Assembly: GCF_014842915.1 (NCBI RefSeq)
Contig: NZ_JACYXI010000001.1
Span: forward strand, 717,887-781,886
Length of the DNA stretch: 64,000 nt
Direction: 5' to 3'
Source of the DNA: Roseibium litorale
Lineage (GTDB): Bacteria > Pseudomonadota > Alphaproteobacteria > Rhizobiales > Stappiaceae
Shown in pieces: positions 10,909 through 20,077 of this stretch. The notes beneath the pieces were generated by a model that saw only the letters and a list, made by a program, of their open reading frames with translations, was not told the DNA's origin and searched no databases. Every line of letters starts with the position of its first letter. Within the stretch, counting starts at the first letter, position 1. Made by a program: the position numbers and the translations under genes.

Positions 10909-11718
10909 TCAGGCAGACGCCTTCTCGTAGGTCCAGACCTTGAAGGACTTCAACACATGCGGCCCGAACGAGTTGATCAGCGGAATATCCGCAGCATCCC
11001 GCCCTCTTGCGACCACGATACGGCCAATGCGTGGAATGTTGTTGCGCGGATCGAACGTGTGCCACCGCCCTCCAAGATAGACTTCCATCCACGCAGAGAA
11101 ATCCATCGGGTCAACGACAGGCACACCGATGTCACCCAAATGGCCATTCACATAGCGGGCAGGAATATTCAGGCACCGGCAAAGAGCAACGGCCAAATGG
11201 GCATAGTCGCGGCAAACCCCAACACCTTCCTCAAACGCCTCAAGAGCCGTCCGGGTCACGCGGGCTTGCATATAGTCAAACTGGATATGCTTATGCACGA
11301 AGTCGCAGATGGCCTGCACCCGGCCCCATCCGGGAGCAACTGAGCCGAACATGTCCCAAGCCATCTGGCTTAGACGGTCAGTCTCGCAATAGCGGCTTCC
11401 CAACAGGAAAATCAGACACTCGTCAGGAAGGTCAGCCACAGGCACCTCCTGCGCCTCATAGGCCTGCAGGTCCTGCTGCCCGTCATCCGCGATGGTAGCG
11501 TCGCTGCGGATGACCAGTTCCCCGGAAGGCGCGACGAAGCGCAGACAGCGGTTCCCGTAGACATCGTAATAGAAGGACATGGCCGTTGGGGGATCAAGCT
11601 CGAGAATTTCCGGTACCAGGACGTCCTGCCGCCGGTCTTCGCTGAGCGAGAGCAAGCACACCATCGCCGTGGGCTGAGTGCAGGAGACTTTGATTTCGTA
11701 ACCGTATCTGATGAGCAT
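10909..11718 (-). CDS. Transglutaminase-like protein with atypical active site
   Basis: About 269 residues from ATG 11718 (MLIRYGYEIKVSC); the open frame continues upstream to 11949, but that part looks non-coding. It has an N-terminal beta-rich domain followed by the transglutaminase core: GVGVCRDYAHLAVALCRCLNIPARYV holds the nucleophilic Cys region, and SAWMEVYLGGRWHTFDPRN the region that normally carries the catalytic His and Asp. The usual HAW is SAW here, so the His is missing while Cys and Asp remain; relatives I recall also read FSAW. The C-terminal RIGRIVVARGRDAADIP stretch is typical of this rhizobial subfamily. Function unknown; possibly an altered protease or a binding protein. A second ATG at 11730 is an alternative start. 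Confidence 0.8.
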   Translation of the reverse strand: MLIRYGYEIKVSCTQPTAMVCLLSLSEDRRQDVLVPEILELDPPTAMSFYYDVYGNRCLRFVAPSGELVIRSDATIADDGQQDLQAYEAQEVPVADLPDECLIFLLGSRYCETDRLSQMAWDMFGSVAPGWGRVQAICDFVHKHIQFDYMQARVTRTALEAFEEGVGVCRDYAHLAVALCRCLNIPARYVNGHLGDIGVPVVDPMDFSAWMEVYLGGRWHTFDPRNNIPRIGRIVVARGRDAADIPLINSFGPHVLKSFKVWTYEKASA

Positions 11719-11961
11719 GGAATGCGGCATCCTCTGTTTCGGATCTGGAGCAGTGATGCGGCACTGCATGGGGCGTGAATTCACTCTGTGGTACGAATGG
11801 CTTGAGCGGATGGGCTGGACAGAAGGCATCGGGCAACGGCCGCCCAAGAGCCTCAGAGACTTGCAGATCCTCCCCGCCATCCCAAAAGCCCTGCGTGCCA
11901 ATCGCCTTGGCTTTCCGAACCAAACGGGACGCCATATCCGGCAGATCAATGAGCCCGCGCC

Positions 11962-12225
11962 TTAGCGGAAACTGTCGCGGCCAAGCTCGTAAACACGCCG
12001 GTGCCCATTCGCGTAGGCCTTGCGTGCAATCTCGTGGATCTTGTTCCGGGCCTTGTCAAAGGCTTGAAGATAGGCCGTCTCGCCCTGCTGGGCATCGGAA
12101 GCCACTGGCTCCAGCGCGTCGACATCCACGGTGAAGGAAATCTCGAACATGCCATCATGCCCAGCAAACCGGACACACCTGCGAACAGGATCGTAGCTGC
12201 GGCTCGGATTCAAAAAACTGAGCAT
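11962..12225 (-). CDS. DUF1488 family protein
   Basis: A protein of 87 residues from ATG 12225 (MLSFLNPSRSYD) with GGTGA upstream. The pattern PSRSYDPVRRCVRFAGHDG, ISFTVDVDAL and a C-terminal helix with YLQAFDKARNKIHEIARKAY matches the small DUF1488 family. It has no signal peptide or membrane segment and its function is unknown. It lies about 240 bases upstream of the transglutaminase-like gene on the same strand. Confidence 0.75.
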   Translation of the reverse strand: MLSFLNPSRSYDPVRRCVRFAGHDGMFEISFTVDVDALEPVASDAQQGETAYLQAFDKARNKIHEIARKAYANGHRRVYELGRDSFR

Positions 12226-12626
12226 TTTCAATCACCACACATCACAACCGAAGCAGATTCACTTCAAAAGACCAACCGGCTGAAAATAAAATTTACACAA
12301 ATAAACAATACCCGAAACTTTTGAAAATAGAAATACGTTATTGAAATAACATCAAAATTGATCTTCAGAATTATTTTTAAAAAGACATCAATAAACCTCA
12401 ATGGAATATTATGCGTCAGTTCTTGAAATAACGCCCATACAAATGTCTTCCAGATTAAGCGGTAGCATCGTTCAGTTTTTGCTCCCGCGGGTGCAGAAAC
12501 AGCCCCGAACCGGCAGCCGTGACTCAGTTCAAAATGGCTGCAAGATCCGTCTCGCTCACATGGGCTGTCCATTTTCTAAAAAAGTCAAAAGTTCAAAACC
12601 GACTACTCAAAAGAGGGAATGCCAAG
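12226..12626. other. AT-rich intergenic region without a clear gene
   Basis: The 400 bases are strikingly AT-rich between about 12280 and 12420 compared with the rest of the window. The only symmetry I see is GTTATT-GA-AATAAC at 12337-12350. It probably holds the promoters of the DUF1488 gene (leftward) and the small Lys-rich gene (rightward). I found no supported coding region. Confidence 0.4.
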
Positions 12627-12773
12627 ATGGCCAAGGGTCAGAAACGCAAAACAAAAGAAATACGCAAACCCAAACAGGACAAGTCAAACGTCAAAACAGA
12701 AACCGAAGCACGCGGTTTTCTGAATGCAATTGACCCAAGTCAGATCCGCGGCAAAGACGCAAAGCGGAAGTAA
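12627..12773 (+). CDS. Small Lys-rich conserved hypothetical protein
   Basis: A protein of 48 residues starting MAKGQKRKTKEIRKPKQDKS, very basic at the front and followed by EARGFLNAIDPSQIRGKD. ATG 12627 is preceded by AAGAGGGA at a distance of 9 bases; the longer open frame from 12519 has no comparable ribosome site. Very small basic proteins beginning MAKGQ-RK occur in other Rhizobiales as hypotheticals (from memory). The charge suggests nucleic-acid or ribosome contact, but that is inference. A GC-rich hairpin (CGCGCG arms near 12776-12799) follows the stop. Confidence 0.6.
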   Translation: MAKGQKRKTKEIRKPKQDKSNVKTETEARGFLNAIDPSQIRGKDAKRK

Positions 12774-13011
12774 CGCGCGGAAGCTCCCCGCGCGCCCGGG
12801 CAGATTTGAGAGCAAGACGCTGCACCGGTCCGGGCGGGCACTCCCAATGCAAGCTGCGGCCCGCTTGACCCCATTTCGTATGCAAACTATGCGTTCTGGG
12901 GTAGAAAGAACGTCAGGAAATTCGATATGCTTCCTGTCTCAATGACCTCAGAGCTGACCCGTCTCCCGGGACGCTGCCCTTGGATCATGCTATAAGGGAG
13001 ACCGCCAGCCG

Positions 13012-13635
13012 ATGTATACGCCTCCTGCCTTTGCCGAGACCGATCAAGCGGAAATTCAGGCCATGATCGAGACGGCCGGGCTGGCGTCGCTGATCACGAT
13101 GACCAGCGAGGGCCTGATGGCAACGCCGCTTCCCCTTCTGCTCAATACCCACGAAGGTCAGCAGGGCACTCTTTACGGCCACATTGCCCGCGCCAATCCG
13201 CAGTGGAAGCTTGAACCGCAAGGCGAAGCTCTGGTGATCTTTCCCGGCCTGGACGCCTATGTCAGCCCCGGCTGGTACGCCTCCAAGGCGGAACATGGAA
13301 AGGTGGTTCCCACCTGGAACTACAGCGCGGTGCATGCCTATGGCGCCGTGGAGTTCTTCGAGGATGCCGGCCGGCTGCATCAGGTCGTCTCGGACCTAAC
13401 GGAGAAGCACGAGAAAAACCGGGCGGAACCCTGGACGGTGACCGATGCACCGGAAGCCTTCATCTCGGCTCATATGCGCGGCATTGTCGGCGTCCGCATC
13501 GAACTGAGCCGGATCGAGGCCAAAAAGAAACTCAGCCAGAACCGCTTGCAGCCAGACAGGCAAGGTGTCGCCGAGGGACTTGCGAAAGAAGCCAGCCCCA
13601 GTGCCCGGGCGATGGCATCGAAGATTCCGGTCTGA
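13012..13635 (+). CDS. PaiB-like FMN-binding negative transcriptional regulator family protein
   Basis: A protein of 207 residues beginning MYTPPAFAETD, the start typical of the PaiB/YPO2267 split-barrel family that binds FMN. VSPGWYASKAEHGKVVPTWNYSAVHAYG is the strongest family signature, and MRGIVGVRIELSRIEAKKKLSQNR closes the domain. In Bacillus PaiB is tied to control of sporulation and proteases, but for most members the role is unknown; an oxidoreductase or heme-degrading-like activity is possible. AGGGAG lies about 10 bases before the ATG. A single gene convergent with the chemoreceptor gene. Confidence 0.85.
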   Translation: MYTPPAFAETDQAEIQAMIETAGLASLITMTSEGLMATPLPLLLNTHEGQQGTLYGHIARANPQWKLEPQGEALVIFPGLDAYVSPGWYASKAEHGKVVPTWNYSAVHAYGAVEFFEDAGRLHQVVSDLTEKHEKNRAEPWTVTDAPEAFISAHMRGIVGVRIELSRIEAKKKLSQNRLQPDRQGVAEGLAKEASPSARAMASKIPV

Positions 13636-13690
13636 CGGGCAAGAGAGACGCTGGAACAAGCAAACGTCTTTAAAGGTCAGGACATCCCGG

Positions 13691-13717
13691 CCCCGGCGCT
13701 TACCTGCCCGGCCGGGG
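13691..13717. terminator. GC-rich hairpin between convergent genes
   Basis: CCCCGGC (13691-13697) pairs with GCCGGGG (13711-13717). It sits between the convergent PaiB-like and chemoreceptor genes. No clear T tract is seen, so termination is inferred from position. Confidence 0.35.
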
Positions 13718-13741
13718 TGTCCAGCAATGGTGTACGCGGCT

Positions 13742-16213
13742 TCAGGCGGCCGCGACACGGGTCAGGAAAGCTTCGATCTCCGACTTCAAGGCCTGGCTGC
13801 GCTGCCCCAGTTCTCCTGCTGCCGTCAAAACCGTCGAAGACGCGCTTTGGGTCTGGTCAACGGTCTCAGCCAGCCGGACCATGTTGGTCTGAACCGCTCT
13901 GGTTCCTTCCGACGCCCGTTGCACGTTTCCGGAAATCTCGTTGGTCGCGGCTCCCTGCTGGGTGACTGCGGAAGCGATTGCCTGCGTATAGCCGTCCACC
14001 TCCTCCATGGTCGAGGAGATCGCGGAGATCGCGTGGACTGCGTCTTCAGTCGATCCTTGAATGGTCAAGATCTGGCTGGCGATTTCCTCGGTAGCCTTGG
14101 AAGTCTGGTTGGCCAGTTCCTTCACCTCGGAAGCAACGACGGCGAAGCCTCTGCCCGCCTCGCCGGCACGCGCCGCTTCGATCGTCGCATTGAGCGCCAG
14201 AAGATTGGTCTGCTCGGCGATCGCCTGGATCAGCGTCACCACTTCGCCAATCTTTGTGGCTGCAACGGCAAGCGACTGGACCTTACCGTTGGTGTCACGC
14301 ACAGCGCCGGTCGCACTGGAGACAATTTCGGTCGTCCGGCGCACCTGTTCACCGATTTCCGCGATGGAAGCAGATAGCTCTTCGGCGGCCCCGGCAACGT
14401 TTTCGACGCTCAATGTCGCTTCTTCGCTGACCCTTGCCGTGTCATCCGCCTGCGTCGCGCTCTGATCCGCGATACTGTTCAGCGACTGGGCGGTGCCGTC
14501 CATAGACCGCGCGGTGCTGTCCAATGTGCCAAGCAGATCCTGCACACGATCACGGAAGCCACTGATCAATGCATTGACTTCCCGCTCGCGGGCCTCCTTG
14601 CGGCGTTGATCCGCGCGGGTTCCTTCCTCGAGGCGCAGTCTTTCGATCGCGTTGTCCCGGAACACCTGAACCGTCCGGCTCATGTCCCCGATCTCGTCCT
14701 TCTGACCTGTGGACGGAATGTCCACGTTGGTATCGCCTTCGGCCAGCGTCGCCATCACAGAGGTCAACCGGCGGATGGGCCGCGTGATGACAAAGGAAAG
14801 CGCCAGGGCGATCAGGGTTCCAAGCGCAACGGACACAAGAACAACCACACCGATCAACAGAAGAGCTGTCTCTGCCTGTTCATAGGCTGTCCGGGACTGT
14901 TCAGCGGCAATACCGGAGATCTGCCCGCGGACTTCGGAAGAAAGCTGCGCCAGGCGGATGAGCGCTTCGTCATAGCGGGCACGCGCTTCCGAGACCGCTG
15001 AGAATTCCGTGGTGAACTGATCGACCTCCGCGAGGATGGCGTCAACGGGACCCTTGATCTGCGGAAAAGCTGCAGCATCTGCACCCAGCGTATTTGCGAT
15101 GTTCTGAAGGATCGAACTGCGGGTGATTACGTCGCTGTCCTTCAGAGTTCCCATATTCGCAAAAAGCTCCATCGCAGTTCCCCGCAGGCTCAAGGCTTCC
15201 CTGAGATACTTGTTCGCATTGACAGAAATTAGTGCTGCGATGGTCAACTGAGACTGGCTTCCTGCAGCTTCCTTGCGGGCAGCATCCGCCGCTTCGAATA
15301 CAGCGTCACGCACTTGGGCGGACCTGGATACCAGCTCCGAAGCGAGCCCGGAGGCATTTCGGCGGCTCTGGAAACGGGCAGAAGGAGCCAGCGAGGCATC
15401 CGCTGCTTGAGCCAGAAGTTCCTGGAACCTTGCCACAGAGCTTTCGATTTCCTGCAGCTGAGCCGGGTCTACTCCATCAACCTTGATCTTTGCGGCCTTT
15501 GCGACGGCTTTCGACATATCGCCGGCCTTGGCCACGAGATTTTCGATAAGGTCCGTATCCGCAGCAGGCCCTGCCCCATCAAACGAAAGATCCGAGGACC
15601 TCGCCTCGCGCAGCAGGCGGTCCAGCTCCAAGGCCCGGTCCTGGATATCAGCCAGCATGCGGCTCACTTTGTCCGCTCTCGTCCGCTTGCTATCAGCCGT
15701 CTTGGCAACACCCTTGGCGCTCTGTTCGATGGCGGTCATTTGATCGGAAATGCTGGTCCCCAGGGCCTCCAGCTTGCTGACGGATTTCAGCATCTGACTG
15801 GACGAGGCCTGCTGACCAGCAACTGCATCGACAACCGCCTGAAATTCGACGGAAAGCTGATCCACAGCAGCTTCAGAACGCGACACGGCAGAACGTGCTT
15901 CCGGCACATCTGCGAGTATTGTCATGAGGCCCTCAAGGGCCTCCCTCAGGCGCGCAATCTCTGTAACGGCGGCTTCCGCAGCCGACGCATCACGGCTTTG
16001 CAAGTAGATTTCCCGCGCCGCAGAAACTTCCTGAAGCTGCGCGACAGCAGCAGCTGCACTGGCGTTCACCGCAGACTGGTCCCTGAGCTTCTGAATGCTT
16101 AAGGTGCCCAGCCCTCCGATCGCTGCGGTCAAAACAACCATAGCAGCAAAACCACCGCCGACTTTGACGGAGAAACGAACATTCCCCAATGGCTTGGTCA
16201 ACCAGTCCACCAC
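13742..16213 (-). CDS. Methyl-accepting chemotaxis protein
   Basis: About 823 residues. One membrane segment near the N terminus ([17 protein letters not shown]) is followed by a long helical periplasmic sensor region of some 430 residues, a second membrane segment ([20 protein letters not shown]), a HAMP domain ([19 protein letters not shown]) and a cytoplasmic signalling domain whose hairpin tip reads [20 protein letters not shown]. It passes ligand signals to CheA/CheW. The C terminus ends FLTRVAAA with no CheR-binding pentapeptide. The open frame begins with TTG at 16225, but GGGAG lies 5 bases before GTG 16213, which I prefer. No chemotaxis genes are adjacent, so the ligand is unknown. 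Confidence 0.93.
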   Translation of the reverse strand: MVDWLTKPLGNVRFSVKVGGGFAAMVVLTAAIGGLGTLSIQKLRDQSAVNASAAAAVAQLQEVSAAREIYLQSRDASAAEAAVTEIARLREALEGLMTILADVPEARSAVSRSEAAVDQLSVEFQAVVDAVAGQQASSSQMLKSVSKLEALGTSISDQMTAIEQSAKGVAKTADSKRTRADKVSRMLADIQDRALELDRLLREARSSDLSFDGAGPAADTDLIENLVAKAGDMSKAVAKAAKIKVDGVDPAQLQEIESSVARFQELLAQAADASLAPSARFQSRRNASGLASELVSRSAQVRDAVFEAADAARKEAAGSQSQLTIAALISVNANKYLREALSLRGTAMELFANMGTLKDSDVITRSSILQNIANTLGADAAAFPQIKGPVDAILAEVDQFTTEFSAVSEARARYDEALIRLAQLSSEVRGQISGIAAEQSRTAYEQAETALLLIGVVVLVSVALGTLIALALSFVITRPIRRLTSVMATLAEGDTNVDIPSTGQKDEIGDMSRTVQVFRDNAIERLRLEEGTRADQRRKEAREREVNALISGFRDRVQDLLGTLDSTARSMDGTAQSLNSIADQSATQADDTARVSEEATLSVENVAGAAEELSASIAEIGEQVRRTTEIVSSATGAVRDTNGKVQSLAVAATKIGEVVTLIQAIAEQTNLLALNATIEAARAGEAGRGFAVVASEVKELANQTSKATEEIASQILTIQGSTEDAVHAISAISSTMEEVDGYTQAIASAVTQQGAATNEISGNVQRASEGTRAVQTNMVRLAETVDQTQSASSTVLTAAGELGQRSQALKSEIEAFLTRVAAA

Positions 16214-16449
16214 ATACACTCCCAAGGCAAATTGCTTCTTCCAGAAACAGTCAGGGGAATGAAAAAAGAATGAAAACCTGCATAAATCCGGTGTACCTGA
16301 GTGCCCGAATTAATTCGCATTCTTTACAGTGTTGAAAAACATGGTGCAGACGGCTCGCCAAATTTCATTTTTGAAAGCTGCAAAATTAATAAGCGAGCTT
16401 CTTGGGTCAAAGCAAACCTTCTGAAAAACTCAAAAATGCAGCAGAGAAG

Positions 16450-17076
16450 TCAGGCCGCTTCCCGAATTCTGTAAACGCACCTTCGACCGCCCGACAGCAG
16501 ATGCTCTTCACGGGACAACGCAACGCCATCGCCAAGCACATCCTGAAATAGACGCATTTCGGACCGGCAAAAGCCTTGGCAAGCGGACGCAGCCGCACAG
16601 ATGGAACAGTGATTTTCAATCAGAAGAAAACTGCCGTTTTCTTCCTCGACGCTCGCCATATAGCCTTCCCGTGAGCGCAACTCGGCCAATGCCTCCAGTC
16701 TGTCCCGCAAAGTCGTCTTACCCTTCAACACCTCTCCATAGAGCTGCCGCGCAGACTTCTCCCGGTGAGAGATCAATTGCTCGATACCACTCTCGCCGTA
16801 GAGATCCTTAAGGCCTGAAAGCAAACTGAGGATCAGGCCGGAATGATTGTCCGGGAATTGCCGGTGACCTGCCTCGGTCAGAGACCATTGGCGCTTTGGA
16901 CGGCCAACGGTTCCCTTTACGTCCTCAAAGAGGACCAGCCCTTCCGCAAGCATGCCATCCAGATGCTGCCTCACCGCAACCGGCGTCACCGACTGTGCGT
17001 TGGCCAGTTCAGCCGCCGTTTGAGGGCCAGCAAGTTTCAGAGCATTGAGCAATCTTGTACGCGTTCGGTCAGACAT
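16450..17076 (-). CDS. SufR-like winged-helix regulator with a Cys cluster
   Basis: A protein of 208 residues. Residues 1-75 form a winged helix (TRLLNALKLAGPQTAAELA, VTPVAVRQHLDGMLAEGLV). The C-terminal part holds C157, C160, C166 and C170 (HCSICAAASACQGFC) and C200 near the end. This is the layout of the COG2345 group related to SufR, which binds an iron-sulfur cluster and represses Fe-S assembly genes. Inference: the cysteines hold a cluster sensing iron, oxygen or nitric oxide. It is divergent from a small gene, with a 28-base inverted repeat between them, and no suf genes are near. Target genes are therefore open. Confidence 0.83.
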   Translation of the reverse strand: MSDRTRTRLLNALKLAGPQTAAELANAQSVTPVAVRQHLDGMLAEGLVLFEDVKGTVGRPKRQWSLTEAGHRQFPDNHSGLILSLLSGLKDLYGESGIEQLISHREKSARQLYGEVLKGKTTLRDRLEALAELRSREGYMASVEEENGSFLLIENHCSICAAASACQGFCRSEMRLFQDVLGDGVALSREEHLLSGGRRCVYRIREAA

Positions 17077-17150
17077 AGGATTCTTCTAACACACCCCGCC
17101 AATTAAAAAAAGTTTTTGCTTTTCATATTGGCGCTCGACGCTCCGCATAC

Positions 17151-17178
17151 TATAAAGAAATAAATATCTTTCTTTATA
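17151..17178. promoter_or_regulatory. Inverted repeat between SufR-like regulator and small gene
   Basis: TATAAAGAAA (17151-17160) and TTTCTTTATA (17169-17178) are perfect 10-bp arms separated by 8 bases. It lies 13 bases before the small rightward gene and 74 bases before the leftward regulator, so it is a likely operator controlling both. Confidence 0.65.
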
Positions 17179-17191
17179 TGGTGTTCAGATC

Positions 17192-17431
17192 ATGCCGTAC
17201 ACAGACAAGCCTCCAGCACTCTTCAGTGACCTCCCCAGGCGGGCCACTCTGCTTCAATGCCTTCTTGCCGGTATCCGGTACTGGTACGCAGAGCGTTCGA
17301 AGCAGCGCTATTTGCAGGAGATCCCCCTGCAATTGCTTTCAGACGTGCATATGAGTTCCAAAGGAAGAACACTGGAGACATTACGTAGAGAACGGAAAGA
17401 CGGTTTAATGCAGCTGCGCTGGCGCATCTGA
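17192..17431 (+). CDS. Small DUF1127/YjiS-like protein
   Basis: A protein of 79 residues (MPYTDKPPALFSDLPRR), basic, without signal peptide. The central part LAGIRYWYAERSKQRYLQEIPLQLLSDVHMS resembles the aromatic/Arg-rich helix followed by a L-D motif of small DUF1127 (YjiS-like) proteins; some DUF1127 members affect phosphate uptake or RNA turnover. The match is loose. It starts directly behind the inverted repeat at 17151-17178 and is the only gene on that side before the GGDEF-EAL gene, so it is probably the main target of the divergent Cys-cluster regulator. Confidence 0.55.
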   Translation: MPYTDKPPALFSDLPRRATLLQCLLAGIRYWYAERSKQRYLQEIPLQLLSDVHMSSKGRTLETLRRERKDGLMQLRWRI

Positions 17432-17560
17432 CAGGACACCACCGTCCCTCTCCCGAAGCGTCAACAATCCTCGGTGGAGACCTTGAAAAAATTCACGGCG
17501 CACTTTTAAGGTCAAGTTATCGTTTGCGCTGTACTGTGCTCGCTCCAAGAGGAGCCCACA

Positions 17561-19549
17561 GTGACTGCAATTCGCATGCTCTGGAACTGGTTGACCCTAA
17601 CCAACCAGCATCCTGAACTCATTCTTGCTCAGTTCAAGGAGCTGAAGCGGCAGGTTCCGTTGCTGTATGCATTGCTCATGGTGAACGCCATAGCAGTCTC
17701 CTATACGCATTACGGATATGCTCCTAACTATCTGACGATCTGGCTGCTTGGGCCTCTTGTGACCATTTGCGGCCTGCGCAGCTTTCTGTGGCTGCGAACC
17801 TCAATTGAAAATGTCACCTATACACGTGCGCTGAAACAGCTCCGTCAGACTGTTTTTCTTAGCGGCATCCTTGCAGGCGGGTTTATTATCTGGTCTCTCG
17901 CTCTGGACGGATACGGCGGAGACATGGAACGCGGTCATGTCTCTCTTTTCATAGCGATCACCGTGATCGGCTGCATCTTTTGCCTGATCAATCTGCCTCA
18001 GGCCGCGCTCTTGGTTATGAGTGTGGTGACGGTTCCCTATATCGCGTACTACATCAGCATTGATCAGAATGTCTTTCATGCCATTGCACTGAACATCTTT
18101 CTTGTCAGCCTTGTGCTCATCCAGGTCCTGCTCAACGGCTATTCGGCATTCCGCGATGTCATTTTCTCCCGGATGGCTCTTGCCGAAAAACAGCATGAGA
18201 CCGAGATCCTGAGCGAGGAGAATGCCCGCCTGGCCCATACGGATGCCCTCACCGGCCTGCCAAACCGGCGGCACTTTTTCTCAAGGCTGGAGAGCACACT
18301 GGCGGGCGCCAGCAGGGAAAACGGAGCTTTCACCATTGGTGTTGTGGATCTGGACCGCTTCAAGGCAGTCAATGACACTTATGGCCATCACTTCGGAGAC
18401 CTGCTCCTGCAGCAGGTTGGAGACCGCCTAAACGGCCTTTCCGGCAAAACACCCGGACTGGAGATCAGCAGGCTCGGGGGTGACGAGTTTGGTATGATTG
18501 TTCAAGGGGAACAGGACGGATTGCTTGCGCTCGGGCAATCCATAAACGAACTTGTTTCCTGCCCTTACAATATCGAAGGCATTCAGGTCACCATCGGCTG
18601 CTCGATCGGCCTTGCGAGTTTCCCCGATGCGGGACGTACGGCCCATGAGCTGTTCGACCGTTCCGACTACGCCCTCTACAATTCCAAAACAGAGAGCCGC
18701 GGCCAAACTACGCTCTATTCCTCCAAGCATGAGCAGCAGATCCGCTCTGACCGGGCAATCGAAAGCGCTCTCCAGGCAGCGGATCTGGACAGTGAATTAA
18801 ATGTGTACATGCAGCCAATCCTGGACCTGCAGCGCAATGAAATTGCGGGCTACGAGGCGCTCGCCCAATGGTCCAGCCCTCAGCTGGGCGTTGTCCCTCC
18901 GGACAAGTTCATCCCCTTGGCCGAACGCACCGGCCTCATGCGCAACCTTACCCTGACGCTGTTTGGCAAGGCTCTTGCCGGAATGGCATCTCTTCCAAGC
19001 CGGCATTATCTCTCGTTCAATTTGTCCGCACATGACATTACCTGCAGCGAAACCGTTCTATTGCTTCTGGCAGCAATCACCCAAAGCAAGGTGGCCGCTT
19101 CCCGGATCATGTTCGAGATCACCGAGACATCGGTCATGGATAGTTACGAACTGGCCGAGAAATCGATACGGCTGCTGCGCAGCACGGGAGCGGTCATCGC
19201 GCTGGATGACTTCGGAACCGGCTACTCAAGTCTCAGCTATCTGCACCGGCTGCCAATCGACCGGGTGAAAATCGACAAGAGTTTCATTGCGGAAGGCGAA
19301 GATGAAACCAGCTGGAAGGTCATTACCTCCATCATCGCCCTCTGCCGCTCCATGTCCTTGGACTGCGTTGTGGAAGGTATCGAGACAAACGAACAGCGAA
19401 TGCACCTGAAGGGCCTCGGCTGCCGATACATTCAAGGCCATCTCATTGCCGAGCCAATGCCCGCCGGAGAAATTGGGGACTGGCTCAGGAAAAGCAGCTA
19501 TACAAGCGACGAGGAAACACTCCGGAGAGTACTGGGAGCAGACCAATAA
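17561..19549 (+). CDS. Membrane GGDEF-EAL cyclic-di-GMP enzyme
   Basis: A protein of 662 residues starting at GTG 17561 behind AAGAGGAG. The N-terminal 200 residues hold about five or six hydrophobic segments (e.g. LLYALLMVNAIAVSYTHYG). A GGDEF domain follows: DALTGLPNRRHFF, DLDRFKAVND and an intact GGDEF near residue 305, without an RxxD inhibitory site just before it. The C-terminal EAL domain has YEALAQW near 431, the metal-binding FEITETSVMD, LDDFGTGYSSLSYLH and KIDKSFI. Both domains look active, so it may make and break cyclic-di-GMP, which controls motility and attachment. The membrane part resembles no sensor I can name. Confidence 0.92.
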   Translation: MTAIRMLWNWLTLTNQHPELILAQFKELKRQVPLLYALLMVNAIAVSYTHYGYAPNYLTIWLLGPLVTICGLRSFLWLRTSIENVTYTRALKQLRQTVFLSGILAGGFIIWSLALDGYGGDMERGHVSLFIAITVIGCIFCLINLPQAALLVMSVVTVPYIAYYISIDQNVFHAIALNIFLVSLVLIQVLLNGYSAFRDVIFSRMALAEKQHETEILSEENARLAHTDALTGLPNRRHFFSRLESTLAGASRENGAFTIGVVDLDRFKAVNDTYGHHFGDLLLQQVGDRLNGLSGKTPGLEISRLGGDEFGMIVQGEQDGLLALGQSINELVSCPYNIEGIQVTIGCSIGLASFPDAGRTAHELFDRSDYALYNSKTESRGQTTLYSSKHEQQIRSDRAIESALQAADLDSELNVYMQPILDLQRNEIAGYEALAQWSSPQLGVVPPDKFIPLAERTGLMRNLTLTLFGKALAGMASLPSRHYLSFNLSAHDITCSETVLLLLAAITQSKVAASRIMFEITETSVMDSYELAEKSIRLLRSTGAVIALDDFGTGYSSLSYLHRLPIDRVKIDKSFIAEGEDETSWKVITSIIALCRSMSLDCVVEGIETNEQRMHLKGLGCRYIQGHLIAEPMPAGEIGDWLRKSSYTSDEETLRRVLGADQ

Positions 19550-19660
19550 TGCCATGTTCCCTATCGCTTAGAGCAGCCGGCAAAAGCCATCGCAACGGCA
19601 GCCCCGGAAACGCGACAGTATGAGTTGCCTTCAGATCGAAAGCACCTGACAGTGGCAGCC

Positions 19661-19984
19661 ATGAACCGGTCCGGCGGCACCCGCAGGCAAAAAGACCTCC
19701 GCAAGGCCCTGAGAGCCTTGGCCCCTCGTATTCCCATGGCGGACGCGGAGAGCGTCCTGGACCTTGCAGGCTCGCAGCACCTCCGCTGTCTCCCTTTATC
19801 AATTGCCTTATGGCAAGCGCTTGCCTCCCGCGTCCGCCATGCTCACAGTGACTATGACGCACTGCTTGCAGACGGCTACGATCGGGACGCGGCCCGATAC
19901 TTCGTTGCCGACGGAATGAACGAAGTCCTTGAGGACTGGGGTTGCGCGCGGCGTATCGACAAGGATGACGAAGACACGCTCTAA
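19661..19984 (+). CDS. DUF2293 family protein
   Basis: About 107 residues from ATG 19661 (MNRSGGTRRQKDLRKAL); a TTG at 19625 would add 12 residues. The segments LAPRIPMADAESVLDLA, LRCLPLSIALWQALASRVRH and DYDALLADGYDRDAARYFVADGMNEVL match the small alphaproteobacterial DUF2293 family. Soluble, function unknown. It lies between the GGDEF-EAL gene and the alpha/beta hydrolase, all rightward, but with gaps near 100 bases, so cotranscription is uncertain. Confidence 0.68.
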   Translation: MNRSGGTRRQKDLRKALRALAPRIPMADAESVLDLAGSQHLRCLPLSIALWQALASRVRHAHSDYDALLADGYDRDAARYFVADGMNEVLEDWGCARRIDKDDEDTL

Positions 19985-20077
19985 CGGCCCCCCTCACTTC
20001 CAGGGGAGGCAATCGCTTGCAGTGATCCCTACAACGGACAGGCCAATGGGCAGAGCGATGTTTATGCCCAGAAGCAT

